Source: a virus
Direction: 5' to 3' (one strand)
DNA: 57,820 bases
IMG/VR virus record: IMGVR_UViG_3300023500_000004
Location: 1-57,820 of that record
This document shows positions 10,188 through 18,440 of this stretch, in pieces (within the stretch, counting starts at the first letter, position 1; each line of letters opens with the position of its first letter). Below the pieces are notes generated by a model, which had not been told where the DNA came from, did not search any database, and saw nothing but the letters and a program-made list of their open reading frames with translations. The position numbers and the translations under genes are program-made.

Positions 10188-11728
10188 CACAAACAAAATT
10201 AGCTTTTAATCAGATCAATGGTAATGTAGTAAATGTTAAGGATTTTGGAGCTGTAGGTGATTGGGACGGCACTACAGGGACAGATGATACGGCTGCTATA
10301 CAATCAGCTGCATTAGCACTGACAGATAATATGGAATTGTTATTTCCTGACGGAGACTATCTAGTAACTGCTTTAATAGATTTTACTTTGAAATCAGGGA
10401 TAACTATTAGAGGCGTGAAGAGAGGTAGTCGTATAAGATTCAATCATTCAGATGCAGCGGGGTTTGATATGGATAACGGGCCTTTTGCGACTCATACAGA
10501 GAGGGCAATTAGCTTAATAGATATGACATTCTACGCAGCATCAACTACAGCAGCTTTACCTGCTATAGCGGTGAATATGAGGAGCTGTCCTGAGTCTACC
10601 GTACAAGGTTGTACCTTTATTAACTGCTCAACAAGCAAGCAGCTGTACCTGTATGAAAGCTGGAGTAGTTCAATTAATAATCACAATTTCTTTGCAGCAG
10701 CAGAAAGTGGATTAACAACTCTTTATGGTGCGCCGGATAATTCTAATGCTGCTGGAGTCGGCTTGCATATTGGTACGGATACACATGCTACTAATATAGA
10801 AAATAATCGTATTAGAGCGGGTTCACCGAGCCTCCAGTTTTCGGGTGGTGACTCATGCTCAATAAGAGGTAACTCCATAGAGAGTGGGACGACTGTGGGG
10901 ATACTAGTAGATAACTCTAGTGCATCTTTAGAGATAGAGAATAACTATTTTGAAGGTGGACAATCTTGGGACGTTGACTACACATCATCAGGGACTAACT
11001 TTTCGCACCAAATAAAAAATAACTTTCACCACGCAATAGGTGGGGTAAGGGTGCAGGCTGGGTGCAGTACAAACGGGATGGTTATTAGTAACAATAATCA
11101 TTTTAGCTCAACTAATGGCGTTAAGATTGAGGCTATAACTGGCTTTAATGGTGTTAAAATATTTGACAATACTTTTAGAAATGTAACAACGCCACTAGAT
11201 ATACCTGCTGCATCTTTGCTAAATATAGGTCTATCTTACCCAGCCAATACATTGCTATTAAATAATTCCTTCTTAGGAACATCACCTAAATCTGGGCAGT
11301 TTAATAGTTCTTCAATAGACTCTATAGGAAATTGGGCGACTTTTGCAGGAACAGGTAGTACGTCTGCATCATCTATAAATCATTCGGGTAAAGTTATGGA
11401 TAACCTTATAGGAACCTCTTCATGGACTGCCTTCTTAGACTATGTATTTGATAATTCTATGAGGGATGAATATGTAACAGTTTCAATACCTTTTATTACT
11501 CCAGCAGGGACTAATGTAGTTGTAACGATTGATGATGGTGTAACTACACGAGGGTATACATGCAACGCCAATGCAACTGGAAGCATAGCAGTTAATTCAT
11601 TGTTTTATTATAAAATGTCGGCTACTGCTACAAAGTTAAGAGTCAGAGTCAATGTTGGTACGCTGACAATACAAACAATAAAGCCTGCCATTAGAATGGG
11701 TGCCCACGATGACTTGGTGTTTATCTAG
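10184..11728 (+). CDS. Tailspike with pectate-lyase-type beta-helix (514 aa)
   Basis: After a short N-terminal segment, residues 17-40 (VVNVKDFGAVGDWDG, then TDDTAAIQSA) are the hallmark opening of the pectate-lyase superfamily right-handed beta-helix seen in phage spikes that bind or cut surface polysaccharide. Repeating short turns with Asn ladders run through about residue 370. The C-terminal ~120 residues look like a separate beta-sandwich. The enzymatic substrate cannot be read from the sequence. Its first 32 bases recur 1.5 kb downstream at a truncated copy. Confidence 0.75.
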   Translation: MTQTKLAFNQINGNVVNVKDFGAVGDWDGTTGTDDTAAIQSAALALTDNMELLFPDGDYLVTALIDFTLKSGITIRGVKRGSRIRFNHSDAAGFDMDNGPFATHTERAISLIDMTFYAASTTAALPAIAVNMRSCPESTVQGCTFINCSTSKQLYLYESWSSSINNHNFFAAAESGLTTLYGAPDNSNAAGVGLHIGTDTHATNIENNRIRAGSPSLQFSGGDSCSIRGNSIESGTTVGILVDNSSASLEIENNYFEGGQSWDVDYTSSGTNFSHQIKNNFHHAIGGVRVQAGCSTNGMVISNNNHFSSTNGVKIEAITGFNGVKIFDNTFRNVTTPLDIPAASLLNIGLSYPANTLLLNNSFLGTSPKSGQFNSSSIDSIGNWATFAGTGSTSASSINHSGKVMDNLIGTSSWTAFLDYVFDNSMRDEYVTVSIPFITPAGTNVVVTIDDGVTTRGYTCNANATGSIAVNSLFYYKMSATATKLRVRVNVGTLTIQTIKPAIRMGAHDDLVFI

Positions 11729-11739
11729 GAGAATAAATT

Positions 11740-11823
11740 ATGACACAAACAAAATTAGCTTTTAATCAGATTGAAGGTGCAGCGGTTAACATATTTGATT
11801 ATTTTGGTGTTCAGCATATATAA
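11740..11823 (+). pseudogene. Truncated tailspike 5' end (27 codons)
   Basis: This ATG opens a 27-codon frame (MTQTKLAFNQIEGAAVNIFD, then YFGVQHI and stop). The first 32 bases are identical to the start of the spike gene at 10184, and an A-rich leader (taaatt before the ATG) is shared. The 'VNIFDYFGV' part corresponds to the 'VNVKDFGAV' entry of the beta-helix, after which the frame stops. It is the stub of a third spike gene, or the residue of a spike-swapping recombination. AGGAG just upstream would allow translation. Confidence 0.65.
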
Positions 11824-11850
11824 GTTAAGGGTTAATAAAATGTATCTAAT

Positions 11851-11877
11851 AAAAGAAAGAGGACTATAGCTAGTCTC
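11851..11877 (-). terminator. Rho-independent terminator of the leftward operon
   Basis: Read leftward, a stem GACTA/TAGTC with a GCTA loop, extended by three GAG/CTC pairs across a one-base bulge, is followed by TTTCTTTT. It lies 34 bases past the lysozyme stop, at the convergent point with the rightward tail genes. Confidence 0.6.
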
Positions 11878-11910
11878 ACAAGTTAGAATAAGATTAGTGT
11901 GGAACACTCC

Positions 11911-12327
11911 TCACGGGGTGTATCCATTATCTCTCCATATATCAGCTAACTCCCAAGCTCTTAATTTAACTTGGTGAGCCCATTTAGAGTCTAACATTTC
12001 ATTGACAACAAGGACGTTGTCCTTATCTTCTATTGCTTTTATCATTTTCTTAAACTGACCAAACCCAACTTCACCTAAATTAAAAACCATATTAATAATA
12101 ACATCTCTCCTAGCACTTGATAAATGCTTAAACCATTTGTATTTATCTCTCAACCTATTTTCTATATTACATACTTGTATAACAAGTATTTTCTCTGCAA
12201 ACTCTTGGTTTATACCAGCATCTAAATTAAAACCATAACCAATGGTTGAATAACCATTGATGTCTAAATATGGTTTACTTCTAAACCCTTCATGTTTCTT
12301 TAGTTGTTCAATTAAATTCTTAAGCAT
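11911..12327 (-). CDS. T4-type lysozyme (GH24 endolysin)
   Basis: 138 aa, close to the usual size of phage GH24 muramidases, which cleave the glycan strands of peptidoglycan at lysis. The triad is visible: Glu13 (KHEGF), Asp22 and Thr28 (GYSTIGYGF), with the same spacing as T4 lysozyme Glu11-Asp20-Thr26. The FNLGEVGFGQFKKM region is the conserved C-terminal helix. No signal peptide, so it needs a holin to reach the wall. It is the last gene of the leftward block, with GGAG upstream inside a 23-codon mini-ORF. Confidence 0.9.
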   Translation of the reverse strand: MLKNLIEQLKKHEGFRSKPYLDINGYSTIGYGFNLDAGINQEFAEKILVIQVCNIENRLRDKYKWFKHLSSARRDVIINMVFNLGEVGFGQFKKMIKAIEDKDNVLVVNEMLDSKWAHQVKLRAWELADIWRDNGYTP

Positions 12328-12391
12328 TTTTTAACACTCCTTTTTGTTCTGAATATCTCATCCATTTCTCTAATTTTTTATGTTTATTCAT
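12320..12391 (-). CDS. 23-codon coupling mini-ORF between reductase and lysozyme
   Basis: The ATG sits in an ATGA overlap with the ribonucleotide reductase stop and has GGGGGA eight bases upstream (within the last reductase codons). The frame (MNKHKKLEKWMRYSEQKGVL, then KNA) ends 8 bases inside the lysozyme gene and contains the lysozyme ribosome-binding site. It may keep ribosomes moving from the reductase to the lysozyme. It is very short, so it could be chance. Confidence 0.35.
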   Translation of the reverse strand: MNKHKKLEKWMRYSEQKGVLKNA

Positions 12392-14301
12392 ATAGAACAT
12401 CCCCCAGCTGTACAGGCAAGCATTTGCTGCCCTTCTGTTCTATCTTCTGTTTCATAACTACCAAGCAAACTCCAATCAATATTAGGCATGATGGCTAGTT
12501 TCTCTTCATACTCTCCTTCTGTGCATTCTTCATATGGAGCTTGTCTATAACTATGCTCAGAACGAGGTAGAAAACTAACACCGCTAACTGTATCGAAATT
12601 CTTATACAGCCACGCACCGACCTCCAAAAACTCTTCGTCACTATAATAAACCGTAATAGAAGGTTTGTGTTCACACCACTCATCCTGATAAATACTCCAT
12701 AAGTTTAATTGTTCTATTGCTGTTAAGTCTTTAGTTTGTACACTAGCTTCTGGTGACTTCTGTGGAAAACTAAATACAAGAGTTGAAGGGTTCATTAAGT
12801 CGTCTTCACATTCAACACCCTGATCAACCATAAGTTGTGACAAAGGATCTTTCTTATCTCCTCTCACTCGTCTGATGTAGTAAGGAGAAAAACGAGGATG
12901 AATACCACTGCTGCTATTGACAAGCTGAGATACAGTTCCACTAGGCTTAACGCAAGTAGTGGCAGTAGAAGGATTAATACCAAGCCTCTCAGACCATTCT
13001 TTATTTGTTTCAATCACCACCTCTCTTATATTATATAATATATCCTCAAGATTATCATCTGTATTATTAGATAAAATAGCATTATCCATAATCCCTGTAA
13101 GAGATACACCAAGCAAACACTCTTCTTCTGTATTACGTTTCCATATATTCCTTAAGTATCTGAAGTTTGTTTGGGTGGCTTGTAATGTTCCGAGGATAGC
13201 TGCAATTCTAGCCTTTCGTTTGAGAGTAGTAAAGGTGTCATCATGTCTAACAATAATTTCTGATAGGTTACAAAATTGATTTGGTCGGAGTATGATTTCT
13301 GAACAAGGGTTTGTACCAAATTCCTGGTTGCTATCTCGTCTACCGTTTCTTTCTGCAATTCTCTTAGAAGCCACTCTAGAGAATACACCCCTCTCTCCTG
13401 ATTTTGATTCATATAAGTTCTTCCATTCTTTTAAGAATGATTCTAAATCTGGCCGTTCTGTATAACATGCGGAGTTATTGGCCAAAGCTCTTTGTGGGTT
13501 TGTCTCCCACCATTGACCATTCTTAGCTCTACGCATTCTATCATCAGTTAAATTAGACAGGCTAATCAAAGCACTACGTCTAACACCACCAACAACTACA
13601 ATGTCAGCAACTTTGCAAACTAAATCATGGCATTCTATAGAAGTTAAGCTTCTACCTGCCGCCCCTTTAAATAGAGATACAGCAAACTCAAACAAGTCTA
13701 CTAAAGGCTGTGGCCCACTAGCTCTACCACCAAATGTTTTTAATACAGCCCCGGCAGGGCGTACATTAGACACATCCCAGGTTGGAATGGTTCCCGCATA
13801 TAACATACTTAACAGCTCTTTAAAAGCTGAAGCCCAACCAATCTTACTATCTCTCACTTTGATTACAGTGTCTGTTGTGTACATCTCTTCAGCTACTTCA
13901 GGTAGCTTACTAATACTCTGCCTCTCTACGCTAAACCCAACACCAGTGCCACACATTAATATATACATCACCTCATCAAAGCAACGTACATTATCAATAG
14001 CTACATAAGCACAATTAAAACCAGCTACATTATCTCTCTCTAAAGCTATACCTGATGTCATTAGCGCCCTCATACTCGGCATAACTTCTAAATTTATAAT
14101 AGCTTGTTCTAATTCCTCCCATTCTGGTTGTTCATCGAAAGCTGTTATTCTATCTTGCACTACAGCTTTAAAATGCTCTATATACCTGTGTACAGTTTCT
14201 TCCCACTGTTCTCTTCTACCCTTATCTGGAAGCCATTTAGCATAGCGTGATAGGGCGATATAGGATTCATAATTACCCATTTGTGTTTTTGTTTGCTCCA
14301 T
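12388..14301 (-). CDS. nrdJ: Class II (adenosylcobalamin) ribonucleotide reductase
   Basis: 637 aa monomeric class II type. It makes deoxyribonucleotides using B12 from the host. Visible landmarks: Cys97 (FNCAYV) and Cys344 (NQFCNLSEI) as the active-site redox pair, thiyl Cys333 with Asn331 and Glu335 in GTNPCSEI, and the C-terminal shuttle pair Cys630/Cys635 (ACTAGGCSI). No class I radical Tyr subunit gene is near. AGGA seven bases upstream supports the ATG. It is common in aquatic phages to boost dNTP supply. A copy of the oriented 12-bp motif lies near its 3' end. Confidence 0.92.
   Translation of the reverse strand: MEQTKTQMGNYESYIALSRYAKWLPDKGRREQWEETVHRYIEHFKAVVQDRITAFDEQPEWEELEQAIINLEVMPSMRALMTSGIALERDNVAGFNCAYVAIDNVRCFDEVMYILMCGTGVGFSVERQSISKLPEVAEEMYTTDTVIKVRDSKIGWASAFKELLSMLYAGTIPTWDVSNVRPAGAVLKTFGGRASGPQPLVDLFEFAVSLFKGAAGRSLTSIECHDLVCKVADIVVVGGVRRSALISLSNLTDDRMRRAKNGQWWETNPQRALANNSACYTERPDLESFLKEWKNLYESKSGERGVFSRVASKRIAERNGRRDSNQEFGTNPCSEIILRPNQFCNLSEIIVRHDDTFTTLKRKARIAAILGTLQATQTNFRYLRNIWKRNTEEECLLGVSLTGIMDNAILSNNTDDNLEDILYNIREVVIETNKEWSERLGINPSTATTCVKPSGTVSQLVNSSSGIHPRFSPYYIRRVRGDKKDPLSQLMVDQGVECEDDLMNPSTLVFSFPQKSPEASVQTKDLTAIEQLNLWSIYQDEWCEHKPSITVYYSDEEFLEVGAWLYKNFDTVSGVSFLPRSEHSYRQAPYEECTEGEYEEKLAIMPNIDWSLLGSYETEDRTEGQQMLACTAGGCSI
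12488..12499 (-). repeat. Oriented 12-bp motif, copy 1
   Basis: ATGATGGCTAGT on the plus strand (ACTAGCCATCAT in the direction of transcription). Inside the reductase gene, encoding Leu-Ala-Ile-Met. Confidence 0.6.
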
Positions 14302-14553
14302 TTAAATTTCCTGTATTCTTTTTAGTTCTCTGTTTAAATAAAATATAGCTTTCTTTAAATCTTCCTCTGCATTATCTTTCAACCCAACTCTCCATATATA
14401 TTTTATAGCATTGCCTAGACAGAAATTCATATGCTCTGTTATCTCTATACATTCCACCCCTGAGGGGTGTTCAGTGTAATGCTCTGGGTGATTTACATTA
14501 TCATTCATAAGCTCACTTGGTCTCTTATCTATTCTGTGTAAAGTCTCAGACAT
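14302..14553 (-). CDS. DUF3310 family protein
   Basis: 83 aa. The motif set NHPEHY, then GVECIE, then GNAIKYIWR and DLKKAIFYLNRE defines the DUF3310 family of small phage proteins, sometimes annotated as nucleotide kinase without firm proof. I choose the internal ATG at 14553 because GGAG stands six bases before it. Upstream in-frame ATGs lie inside the preceding gene. It sits between small genes and the ribonucleotide reductase, so a nucleotide-metabolism role is plausible but unproven. Confidence 0.8.
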   Translation of the reverse strand: MSETLHRIDKRPSELMNDNVNHPEHYTEHPSGVECIEITEHMNFCLGNAIKYIWRVGLKDNAEEDLKKAIFYLNRELKRIQEI

Positions 14554-14731
14554 AGCATTCTCCATCATTACCGTTACGTCCAATAAGCTCCATTCTATCC
14601 TCCCCTAATATAGCTTCAAGCATATCTATCAACTCTTCAGCATCATCTTTTAAATCATCTGTCTCTGATCCATCTCTAACCTCATGCAGGATATTTAACA
14701 AACTCCAGATTTCACATTTAGTTATTAGCAT
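14546..14731 (-). CDS. Small acidic protein of unknown function
   Basis: 61 aa, helical, rich in Asp/Glu (ETDDLKDDAEELIDMLEAI). GAGG seven bases upstream of ATG is a good ribosome-binding site. It overlaps the DUF3310 gene by 8 bases. No family recognised. Confidence 0.6.
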   Translation of the reverse strand: MLITKCEIWSLLNILHEVRDGSETDDLKDDAEELIDMLEAILGEDRMELIGRNGNDGECYV

Positions 14732-14740
14732 ATTTCATCC

Positions 14741-14926
14741 TCAAATAACTCCACATAGCTTTGCAGACAAACTAAAAAATAAAATAGATACAGTTGTAAG
14801 AAATATAACAGGAGCTAAGTCTTCTATACTTGCCATAACTACACATAGCCTTAAAGCAAAACTAAAAAATAAAATAGATACAGTTGTAAGAAATGTAGCA
14901 AAAGCTAAGTCTATTAGATCAGGCAT
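14741..14926 (-). CDS. Two-span membrane protein made of a duplicated unit
   Basis: 61 aa, almost all membrane. The segment FLTTVSILFFS occurs twice, 30 residues apart, each followed by a (R/K)LC turn. The DNA shows why: a 36-base identical block at 14769-14804 and 14859-14894 within a ~70-base diverged tandem duplication of 90-base period. GGAG eight bases before ATG. Function unknown; a lysis or superinfection-exclusion role would be guesswork. Confidence 0.65.
   Translation of the reverse strand: MPDLIDLAFATFLTTVSILFFSFALRLCVVMASIEDLAPVIFLTTVSILFFSLSAKLCGVI
14769..14894. repeat. Tandem duplication, 90-base period
   Basis: Two 36-base identical blocks (14769-14804 and 14859-14894) flanked by similar but diverged sequence. 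The period is a multiple of three, so the frame is kept. Confidence 0.85.
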
Positions 14927-15680
14927 ATTTATTCTCCAAATAGTTTAAACTAACTGGCATCTCGTCAAAGCTACCCTCTTTAACATCATGTAACATCCAA
15001 ACTCCTCTCCAGCTTGTATTAGTTTGTGCATTTAAATACTCTTCATCATGCTGATAGAATATACCAGCAAATATACCAGTCATGCTAGTACCATCAGCTC
15101 TCTTGGCGAAAGCTATATCTCGATCCTGAACATGGCCCATAACACAAGACATATGTTTTTTATTAAGCATTAGTCTTGCAGAAGATACAGGTCTACCCAT
15201 AACACCAGAAGTGAAATAGTGACAATAAGCTATGTCATCTATTATAATTGGTTCTAAATATGGCACTACATTCCAGCCATAATCAGCTAAGTTGAAGTCG
15301 TTGTAGCTTAGCAACCCCTCTAGCTTTCTATCACTATCTATAGCACGTTCTATTCTATTTTCATGGTTACCCAGTGTAAACACTAAACGTGGCTTATAGC
15401 GAGGTTTGTGCTGTCTAGACGCTTTTGCATTATACTCTTCTATAGGAGCCATAAGCTCATTCATAGCTCTATTACCAGCCTCTATGTCGTCTATATACTT
15501 CCTCCCTTCAAAACCTTTCTTACCAATGTCATACACAGATAGAGAGGGCATATCCCAATGATCTCCTATATGTATAATAACATCAGGTTTCTTTTCTACA
15601 ATATATTTACCAAGCCATCTAAGATGATCAAAAGATTCATTTGGTTTACATTGTGTATCAGATATTACAAGATGCTTCAT
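14919..15680 (-). CDS. Calcineurin-like metallophosphoesterase
   Basis: 253 aa from the chosen start (MKHLVISDTQCKP). Metal-binding motifs in order: D-T-Q (in place of D-x-H), IGDHWD (GDxxD), LGNHENR (GNH), a single His in YCHYF, and MGHVQD. Such phage enzymes hydrolyse phosphomono- or diesters; the substrate is unknown. A longer frame begins at 15725, but that part lies inside the preceding gene, and AAGGA near 15690 favours a start at 15680 or 15689. It directly follows a small Zn-ribbon gene, an arrangement repeated at 22.4-23.3 kb. Confidence 0.82.
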   Translation of the reverse strand: MKHLVISDTQCKPNESFDHLRWLGKYIVEKKPDVIIHIGDHWDMPSLSVYDIGKKGFEGRKYIDDIEAGNRAMNELMAPIEEYNAKASRQHKPRYKPRLVFTLGNHENRIERAIDSDRKLEGLLSYNDFNLADYGWNVVPYLEPIIIDDIAYCHYFTSGVMGRPVSSARLMLNKKHMSCVMGHVQDRDIAFAKRADGTSMTGIFAGIFYQHDEEYLNAQTNTSWRGVWMLHDVKEGSFDEMPVSLNYLENKYA

Positions 15681-15870
15681 AAGCTTCATATTCCTTAACA
15701 CATGGTAGGCAGAATGCCTTTTCATTAACAGTTATTACATCTTTATCTTTTACATTGTATATATACTTTCTTCTGCTCTTATCTTCTAATCCTCCGATAC
15801 CCGACCATAATAAAATATGACATTGATCACATGTATACCCACCATAGCCACTATTAAATTTCTCAGACAT
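15658..15870 (-). CDS. Small Zn-ribbon protein (CxxCH...WSG)
   Basis: 70 aa from ATG 15870, which overlaps the ligase stop by 8 bases. Residues CDQCHILLWSG near the N-terminus and CLPCVKEYE near the C-terminus make a four-Cys zinc site. The opening motif CxxCHxxxWSG is shared with the protein at 22964-23290, which also precedes a metallophosphoesterase. Function unknown; possibly a partner of the esterase. An upstream ATG at 15894 is possible. Confidence 0.6.
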   Translation of the reverse strand: MSEKFNSGYGGYTCDQCHILLWSGIGGLEDKSRRKYIYNVKDKDVITVNEKAFCLPCVKEYEAYEASCNI

Positions 15871-16432
15871 CCCATTTACCATCTTTACATTCATAAGTTA
15901 GTTTATAATAAGCTTTAGCTAAGTGATTGAATACAATTATACCCTCTGGTGTATACTCTTCCATAGCTCCTATATTTAGTAAATTCTCCATAGCTTGTGT
16001 AACTGCTTCTTTTGTATTATCTCCATTATACAACTCTCTAACTGTTGTACAACAAGAGGGACACCTCTCACCATAAGTTCCCCACCTATGGGTATTAAAT
16101 AGATAAAACCTTTTTATTGGTAAGTTGTGTGGATTTTTTTGAATACTTGGCCCAACCCATTCTCCAAAATGATGACCTTCACCAAGTTCTAATAGCTCTT
16201 TTTCATTATCTCTAACCCATCCTGCAAATCCAGCATTATCACAATTATTTAAATTATTATATCCTTCTGGATATATAAATCTTTTTCTTGATTGTATACC
16301 TACTATTTCTCCCTCTTTAATTATAATACTAGAATTAGTTCCATCCATTTTTTCTGTTATTGTTATTTTCTCTTTATTTAAACGAGGTATTTTAGGCCAA
16401 GCCTTAAATTCTAATTTGTTATCTAAATTCAT
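15863..16432 (-). CDS. RNA ligase (nucleotidyltransferase superfamily)
   Basis: 189 aa. Motif I is KMDGTN with the AMP-accepting Lys28. Later motifs are HHFGEWVG (Glu91), PEGIIVF (Glu163) and YYKLTYE (Lys177, motif V). This is the catalytic core of the Rnl2/DRB0094-like ligases, without an added C-terminal domain. Phages use such enzymes to mend RNAs, for example tRNA cut by host defence. A CPSCC cluster at 124-128 in the middle is unusual and may bind metal. It sits among nucleic-acid enzymes in the leftward operon. Confidence 0.85.
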   Translation of the reverse strand: MNLDNKLEFKAWPKIPRLNKEKITITEKMDGTNSSIIIKEGEIVGIQSRKRFIYPEGYNNLNNCDNAGFAGWVRDNEKELLELGEGHHFGEWVGPSIQKNPHNLPIKRFYLFNTHRWGTYGERCPSCCTTVRELYNGDNTKEAVTQAMENLLNIGAMEEYTPEGIIVFNHLAKAYYKLTYECKDGKWDV

Positions 16433-16909
16433 CTATAAACTCTCCTCAAAAATCTTTACACGTTTCACGGCATTGCTTCCTACTTCTAAGCCTAGCTTTA
16501 TTAGCTCTGTCTTCTGGCCTTTTGCATCTAACTTCTTAAACTGAGCTACTACAGGGTTTATGCCACGTTCTTTCATAGTTTTTAGATAGTGACAAGGCCT
16601 ACATAGCACTTGCAACCCGCCAGCACCACAGAATAGGTTTGATACAAACTCTGGTAAATCTTCATAATCTTTTAGTTTACCTAAAGGCTTTATATGATCT
16701 ACTATAACAACTTTGTTTGGGAAATGCTTGTTACATTCAGCACATTTATATTCCCACTTCTGTTTGCTATTCTTGCCATGTGTTTTCTTACGCTTAGCTG
16801 CTTGCACTACTTTAAACTTGGGCGGGTAACGCCTAGAGGCTTCTCTTAAAGCACTACGAATAAAACTCCAATACCTACTATCTGTCCAGTTAGTTACAGG
16901 ATTTGTCAT
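16433..16909 (-). CDS. HNH endonuclease
   Basis: 158 aa. The basic N-terminus (residues 27-52) precedes a zinc-supported HNH core: Cys56-x2-Cys59, Asp71-His72 (VDHIKPL) and Cys103-x2-Cys106-His107 (LCRPCH). It starts in an ATGA overlap with the exonuclease gene, so it is a fixed part of the operon. T7-like phages often carry such a nuclease beside the exonuclease. It could be a homing nuclease or act in recombination or host DNA breakdown. Confidence 0.85.
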   Translation of the reverse strand: MTNPVTNWTDSRYWSFIRSALREASRRYPPKFKVVQAAKRKKTHGKNSKQKWEYKCAECNKHFPNKVVIVDHIKPLGKLKDYEDLPEFVSNLFCGAGGLQVLCRPCHYLKTMKERGINPVVAQFKKLDAKGQKTELIKLGLEVGSNAVKRVKIFEESL

Positions 16910-17709
16910 ACAAACTCCTTATAATCATAATCTAAACTCCATATCTCATTAGGCTTTCTACGCATGTGCAAAGCTACACCCATCTGTGTTAGATATTCTG
17001 TAGAACAACCGTGATTATTATATTCAGATATAACAATGTCCATCCAACTCTTGATGTAAAATGGCAATCTTTTAATTGCTGTTCTCTTACCAATACCCTT
17101 GAGACCAGGTATTGAGTCGGTAGTGTCTCCAGATAAGAGCTGTCGCGCAAAGTTGAGTTGAGCTTCTTCTTCCGTAACATATTTAATCTCCTTAGTTACA
17201 TAATTATAGTGATAACCTTTACTATTGTCTAAATCTTTATCTATAGTTACAATGCAAGACTCTTTATCTTTATATGCATATTGCTCCCAACTAACTCTAT
17301 CATCAACCTCTTCTCCATCTACAACTATAGCTCCTTCATGCTTAATGAGATAGTCTTTCATTTCTTTAATGTGTATGGGTTTAGCTGATGCTTTCCTGTC
17401 TTTTTTATATTCAGGGAACACATCAAATCTAAAGTTACCCTTTCCACCTATATAAATCTGAGATGATACATTAGCTACATCCCTCATTTGCTTAACTACA
17501 TGCTTTAGATTAGAAATAGTATGTGATAAGGGGCCAGCCTCTTTTGTCAATTCCACTTCCCCACCCACCTCATCTTGCATAATGTTAGCATCAACTTTAA
17601 ACTTATGTTCTCCTATTATTTGTCCGTCTATTAAGTTTAAATAGGTTCTTGTTTCATTAGAACACCCCGCCCTATACAGGACAGAGTCAGCATCAATTAA
17701 TAAATGCAT
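16906..17709 (-). CDS. 5'-3' exonuclease (FEN/T7 gp6-like)
   Basis: 267 aa. Acidic metal ligands lie in the expected order: LLIDADSVLYRAG (Asp6, Asp8), EEVDDRVSW (Asp136, Asp137), TIDKDLDN (Asp157, Asp159) and GDTTDSIPGLKGIGKRTA (Asp195, Asp198 and the helix-three-turn-helix). It removes RNA primers and degrades DNA ends in phage replication and recombination. It lies beside the polymerase and ssDNA-binding genes, like T7 gp6. Confidence 0.9.
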   Translation of the reverse strand: MHLLIDADSVLYRAGCSNETRTYLNLIDGQIIGEHKFKVDANIMQDEVGGEVELTKEAGPLSHTISNLKHVVKQMRDVANVSSQIYIGGKGNFRFDVFPEYKKDRKASAKPIHIKEMKDYLIKHEGAIVVDGEEVDDRVSWEQYAYKDKESCIVTIDKDLDNSKGYHYNYVTKEIKYVTEEEAQLNFARQLLSGDTTDSIPGLKGIGKRTAIKRLPFYIKSWMDIVISEYNNHGCSTEYLTQMGVALHMRRKPNEIWSLDYDYKEFV

Positions 17710-17711
17710 AA

Positions 17712-17930
17712 TTACTTGACCACTTTTAAAGGATTTGTAGGCTTAGACTTCTCTAGATTAGTTTCTAGTTCGTTTAATAATTCATAAGCCATAAACAAGG
17801 CAGAACACATACTCTCTATGGTTTGATATTTCCTATGTACAATCCCATAATTGCATTCCTTTTCTGCACTTGTCTCTTCATCCAAGATTATAATATCGTA
17901 TACACTTCCTTCATGTATTATATCATTCAT
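17712..17930 (-). CDS. Small protein of unknown function
   Basis: 72 aa, starting in an ATGA overlap with the ssDNA-binding protein gene. The N-terminus (DIIHEGSVYDIIILD) is beta-like, and residues 38-62 form a helix. No motif recognised. Tight placement between ssDNA-binding protein and exonuclease suggests a replication accessory. Confidence 0.55.
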   Translation of the reverse strand: MNDIIHEGSVYDIIILDEETSAEKECNYGIVHRKYQTIESMCSALFMAYELLNELETNLEKSKPTNPLKVVK

Positions 17931-18420
17931 TTTCTGGTGTGGGTATTAAGTCCTCAACACTAATCCCACCCTCATCCATAACGCCTTGTAAAGCTACATA
18001 GTATTGATTAGTTATGTCTTCAATGAAAGCTAAAGCTGCATCAACTTTATCAGCCTGTTTAGCTGGAAGCTTTAGAGCATCATTTGCTAACAATACATTT
18101 GTAACAGCTATAGCGTCTTTACGACAACTCTGATATCTAATACTAATATCTCTAGTATCAATACGTACAGCTGGTGGCGCTGTAGCTACACCAGTATTTT
18201 GTGCTTGAGCTGAGCCACCTGTTGCTAATTTAATGTTAGCTATGTTTTTATATTGACCTTTCATAGCTATCTCATAATCAATACAATCTCCTTGGTTACA
18301 TTCTGGTTTCTTAAACCCAGCACCAAGCCATTCACCTCCCACTTTAACACTGAATAAAGTGTATGGGCCATTTCTACCCATACCTGGTTTTTCACCAATC
18401 TGTTCAACAAAACCTTGCAT
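17923..18420 (-). CDS. Single-stranded DNA-binding protein, OB-fold
   Basis: 165 aa. Residues 1-68 (GMGRNGPYTLFSVKVGGEWL, then YEIAMKGQYKNI) form a beta-rich OB-like domain. A Gly/Ala/Gln linker, a helical region (107-150) and an acidic, Pro-containing end (EDLIPTPENE) follow. The order OB-fold, linker, acidic tail is that of phage ssDNA-binding proteins, whose tails recruit the polymerase and helicase. It sits directly downstream of the polymerase gene in the transcript. Sequence match is by pattern only. Confidence 0.65.
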   Translation of the reverse strand: MQGFVEQIGEKPGMGRNGPYTLFSVKVGGEWLGAGFKKPECNQGDCIDYEIAMKGQYKNIANIKLATGGSAQAQNTGVATAPPAVRIDTRDISIRYQSCRKDAIAVTNVLLANDALKLPAKQADKVDAALAFIEDITNQYYVALQGVMDEGGISVEDLIPTPENE

Positions 18421-18440
18421 ATATCATCTCTCTTGCTATT

